64,000 bases of DNA from Sulfurimonas sp. C5 (GTDB lineage: Bacteria > Campylobacterota > Campylobacteria > Campylobacterales > Sulfurimonadaceae): NCBI RefSeq assembly GCF_029872055.1, contig NZ_JARXNQ010000005.1:71895-135894 (forward strand). The letters are read 5' to 3'. This document shows, piece by piece, positions 62,101 to 64,000 of this stretch (positions are counted from its first letter, which is position 1; every line of letters starts with the position of its first letter). The translations under genes and the position numbers were made by a program. The notes under the pieces are model-generated. The model did no database searches. It saw only the letters and a program-made list of their open reading frames with translations, and was not told the DNA's origin.

Positions 62101-63624
62101 ATGATGCAAGACAATGCACAACAAGAAGAAAAAGTACTAACATTTGATGAGTTAGGCTTAAAAAAAGAGATACTAAAGAGTATCAAGTTTGCAGGGTTTA
62201 CTAGCCCTTCTCCAATTCAAGCACAAGCAATCCCAGTAGTTTTAGCTGGCCGTGACATGGTAGGTCAGGCACACACTGGTACAGGAAAAACTGCAGCGTT
62301 CAGTCTTCCGGCACTTAACAACATGAAACTTGACGGTTCAGTTGAACTTTTAGTTATCACTCCTACTCGTGAATTAGCTACCCAAGTAAGTGACGAAATT
62401 TTCAAATACGGTAAAAATCTTGGTGTTAGAACAGTAACTGTATATGGTGGAAGTTCATATAAACGTCAAATTGATCTTATTTCTCGCGGAGCGAATGTTG
62501 TAGTTGCTACACCAGGAAGAATGTTAGATATTTTAAAGAAAAACATGTTACCTGATTTTGCTCCAAGCATGATTGTGCTTGACGAAGCTGATGAAATGCT
62601 TGATATGGGATTCTTAGATGACATTACTGAAATTTTTTCATTCATGCCTACAGATCGTCAAACATTACTTTTCTCAGCTACTATGCCTCAACCAATCAAA
62701 AACCTGGCGCATAAAATCTTAGAAAATCCGGAATTTGTTTCTATCACAAAAGGTGAAACTACAAATGCCGATATTGAACAACTTTATTATGTAATCGATG
62801 AGCATGAGCGTGATGATGCGATCATTCGTTTAATGGATAGTGAAAGTACGAATAAGTCTGTAGTATTTTGTAGAACAAAATCTGAAGTAGATAGACTTTC
62901 AAACGTACTTTCAAATGCAGGATATTTAGCAAACGGTTTACATGGAGATATGGAACAACGTCAACGTGAAACAGTTATTAAAGGTTTCAAATCTAACTCT
63001 GTTAAAGTGTTAGTTGCAACTGACGTTGCGGCACGTGGTATCCATGTTAATAATATCTCTCACGTATTTAACTACCATATTCCGTTTGACCCTGAGTCTT
63101 ACGTACATAGAATTGGTCGTACAGGTCGTGCAGGTACTAAAGGAAAGGCGATTACACTTTTAACTCCTTTAGAGTTTAAAGAACTGCAAAAGATCAAAAA
63201 AATCGTTGGGACTTCAATGGAACATGCTTTTGTACCGAGTAAAAATGATCTTCGTCAAACAAATATTGACAATATCGTAAAAAGCATTGAAGATCAAAAA
63301 ATCTATGATGAAGCACACCTTATTCTTGATAAACTTAAAGAGGATATTGATGAAGAGACAATTATGTACAAACTCATCTCTATGATCCTTAACAAGCAAG
63401 AGATTAAAGGACCTAGCAACATCGGTATCCCTGCAGATAAACTTGAAGCTATTTTAGATCGTGCAAACAGAAGAGGCGGAGATAGAAATTCTAGAGGTCG
63501 CGGTGGAAACAGACGTGGTGGCCATAGAAACTCTAGAGGCCGTTCAGGAGGATCTCGTGAAGGTGGATCACGTGATGGTGGTTCTCGCGGCGGAGATTCT
63601 AGAAGAAGAAATAGAAACCGCTAA
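62101..63624 (+). CDS. DEAD-box ATP-dependent RNA helicase with RGG-rich tail
   Basis: 507 residues of the DeaD/RhlE type. Motifs in order: Q motif (FTSPSPIQAQAIP), I HTGTGKTAAF, Ia PTRELATQ, Ib TPGRMLD, II DEADEMLDMG, III FSATMP, IV VVFCRTKSE, V ATDVAARGIH, VI HRIGRTGRAG. A helical segment (about 365-460) precedes a disordered tail of RGG/RGR and GGSR repeats that binds RNA. Likely roles are ribosome assembly, cold growth and mRNA decay. AAGGA lies four bases before the ATG; a second ATG directly follows it. Confidence 0.96.
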   Translation: MMQDNAQQEEKVLTFDELGLKKEILKSIKFAGFTSPSPIQAQAIPVVLAGRDMVGQAHTGTGKTAAFSLPALNNMKLDGSVELLVITPTRELATQVSDEIFKYGKNLGVRTVTVYGGSSYKRQIDLISRGANVVVATPGRMLDILKKNMLPDFAPSMIVLDEADEMLDMGFLDDITEIFSFMPTDRQTLLFSATMPQPIKNLAHKILENPEFVSITKGETTNADIEQLYYVIDEHERDDAIIRLMDSESTNKSVVFCRTKSEVDRLSNVLSNAGYLANGLHGDMEQRQRETVIKGFKSNSVKVLVATDVAARGIHVNNISHVFNYHIPFDPESYVHRIGRTGRAGTKGKAITLLTPLEFKELQKIKKIVGTSMEHAFVPSKNDLRQTNIDNIVKSIEDQKIYDEAHLILDKLKEDIDEETIMYKLISMILNKQEIKGPSNIGIPADKLEAILDRANRRGGDRNSRGRGGNRRGGHRNSRGRSGGSREGGSRDGGSRGGDSRRRNRNR

Positions 63625-63642
63625 AATTTCTCTTTCCATCCA

Positions 63643-63675
63643 ATCCGTTTTATGTTACAATTAACAAAAACGGAT
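63643..63675. repeat. Inverted repeat enclosing a -10-like box
   Basis: ATCCGTTTT (63643-63651) and AAAACGGAT (63667-63675) are perfect nine-base arms. The 15-base loop contains TACAAT (63656-63661), a possible -10 for the HIT gene. There is no T tract. Confidence 0.45.
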
Positions 63676-63681
63676 CTCCCG

Positions 63682-64000
63682 ATGCATATCATTTTTGAAA
63701 ATCAATATTTTTACATTGAAAAAGAAGAGAGTCAGATTCCCTGGCTCAAAGTTTTCACTCAAGAACCCCATAAAGAGTTAAGTGAACTTTCTGCTGAAGT
63801 CAGAAGCCAATTGTGGGAAATTGTAAATATAATTGAAAAAGAGATGATTGCATACTACAAACCTACAAAAATCAATATTGCATCTTTTGCAAATATGCTT
63901 CCTCGCGTACATATCCATGTAATGGCCCGTTTTGAAGACGATAACTACTATCCAAACCCTATGTGGGGTGAAAAATTAAGAGATAATGAATTATATCTTC
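63682..64000 (+). CDS. HIT-family (histidine triad) protein, 3' partial
   Basis: Frame open from the ATG to the window end (106 codons seen). It begins MHIIFENQYFYIEKEESQIP and contains the histidine-triad core LPRVHIHVMARFEDD, preceded by NIASFANM. Such proteins hydrolyse dinucleoside polyphosphates or nucleotide adducts. The ATG at 63682 lacks a good ribosome-binding site; no other start is better. The real length cannot be seen. Confidence 0.8.
   Translation, partial: MHIIFENQYFYIEKEESQIPWLKVFTQEPHKELSELSAEVRSQLWEIVNIIEKEMIAYYKPTKINIASFANMLPRVHIHVMARFEDDNYYPNPMWGEKLRDNELYL

Overview
The window is a gene-dense, AT-rich chromosomal segment of a Campylobacterota (epsilonproteobacterial) genome, most like a free-living Sulfurimonas-type organism. 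Three things point there. The first is the initiator-binding protein HobA, which belongs to this phylum. The second is gene order that, as I remember it, matches Campylobacter jejuni and Helicobacter pylori: rppH-lysC-hobA-holB-folP next to hemW-tatB-tatC-queA; nusA beside an HP0268-like gene and miaB; gapA-pgk-tpiA-fabI beside nadD-rsfS; tilS-rimO. The third is the amount of signalling (three cyclic-di-GMP proteins, two histidine kinases, a lone class III cyclase domain), which is more than a typical host-restricted relative carries. The genus is an inference. I see no rRNA, tRNA, CRISPR array, insertion sequence or prophage, and no gene-free stretch longer than 300 bases.

Layout. 1-10.5 kb: the end of a GGDEF-EAL protein, clpB, a PLP enzyme, a PEB4-like chaperone, a hybrid kinase, nth, cmoA and fructose-bisphosphate aldolase. 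10.5-13 kb: the most accessory-looking part, with a lone cyclase-like domain, a coiled-coil HTH protein, an almost pure A/T spacer with a CCGTATA palindrome, two tiny coupled genes and HU. 13-17 kb: a four-gene run (NERD/degenerate helicase-like protein, msrB, exported cyclophilin, phosphate transporter). 17-28.8 kb: replication/folate/lysine genes ending in a 4xCBS-GGDEF protein, a hemerythrin-PAS-GGDEF-EAL protein, hemW, Tat export and queA. 28.8-38.9 kb: a permease, nusA, then an eight-gene operon running from an HP0268-like nuclease and miaB through a Xer recombinase to three genes that look like PilM, PilN and PilO, then tilS and rimO. 39-50 kb: a flavoprotein, a major porin, the glycolytic/fabI operon, nadD-rsfS, an MltF-like transglycosylase and an ArsRS-like two-component system. 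50-54 kb: a porin-feoA-feoB iron operon behind two Fur-box-like sites. 54-60.6 kb: a heavy-metal RND efflux operon. 60.6-64 kb: rmuC, a DEAD-box helicase and the start of a HIT-family gene.

The best leads are: (1) the PilM/N/O-like trio translationally coupled behind the Xer recombinase; (2) a repeated promoter design in which a -10 hexamer ends 6-7 bases before the ATG, predicting leaderless mRNAs for at least eight genes; (3) a 32-bp perfect palindrome that is the last five codons plus stop of two convergent genes, so both proteins end in the same peptide; (4) the CCGTATA/HTH module in the A/T island; (5) the cyclase-like protein with unusual substrate-pocket residues; and (6) the NERD protein with a degenerate ATPase core. 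Several start codons were placed from ribosome-binding sites or -10 positions rather than from the longest possible frame.
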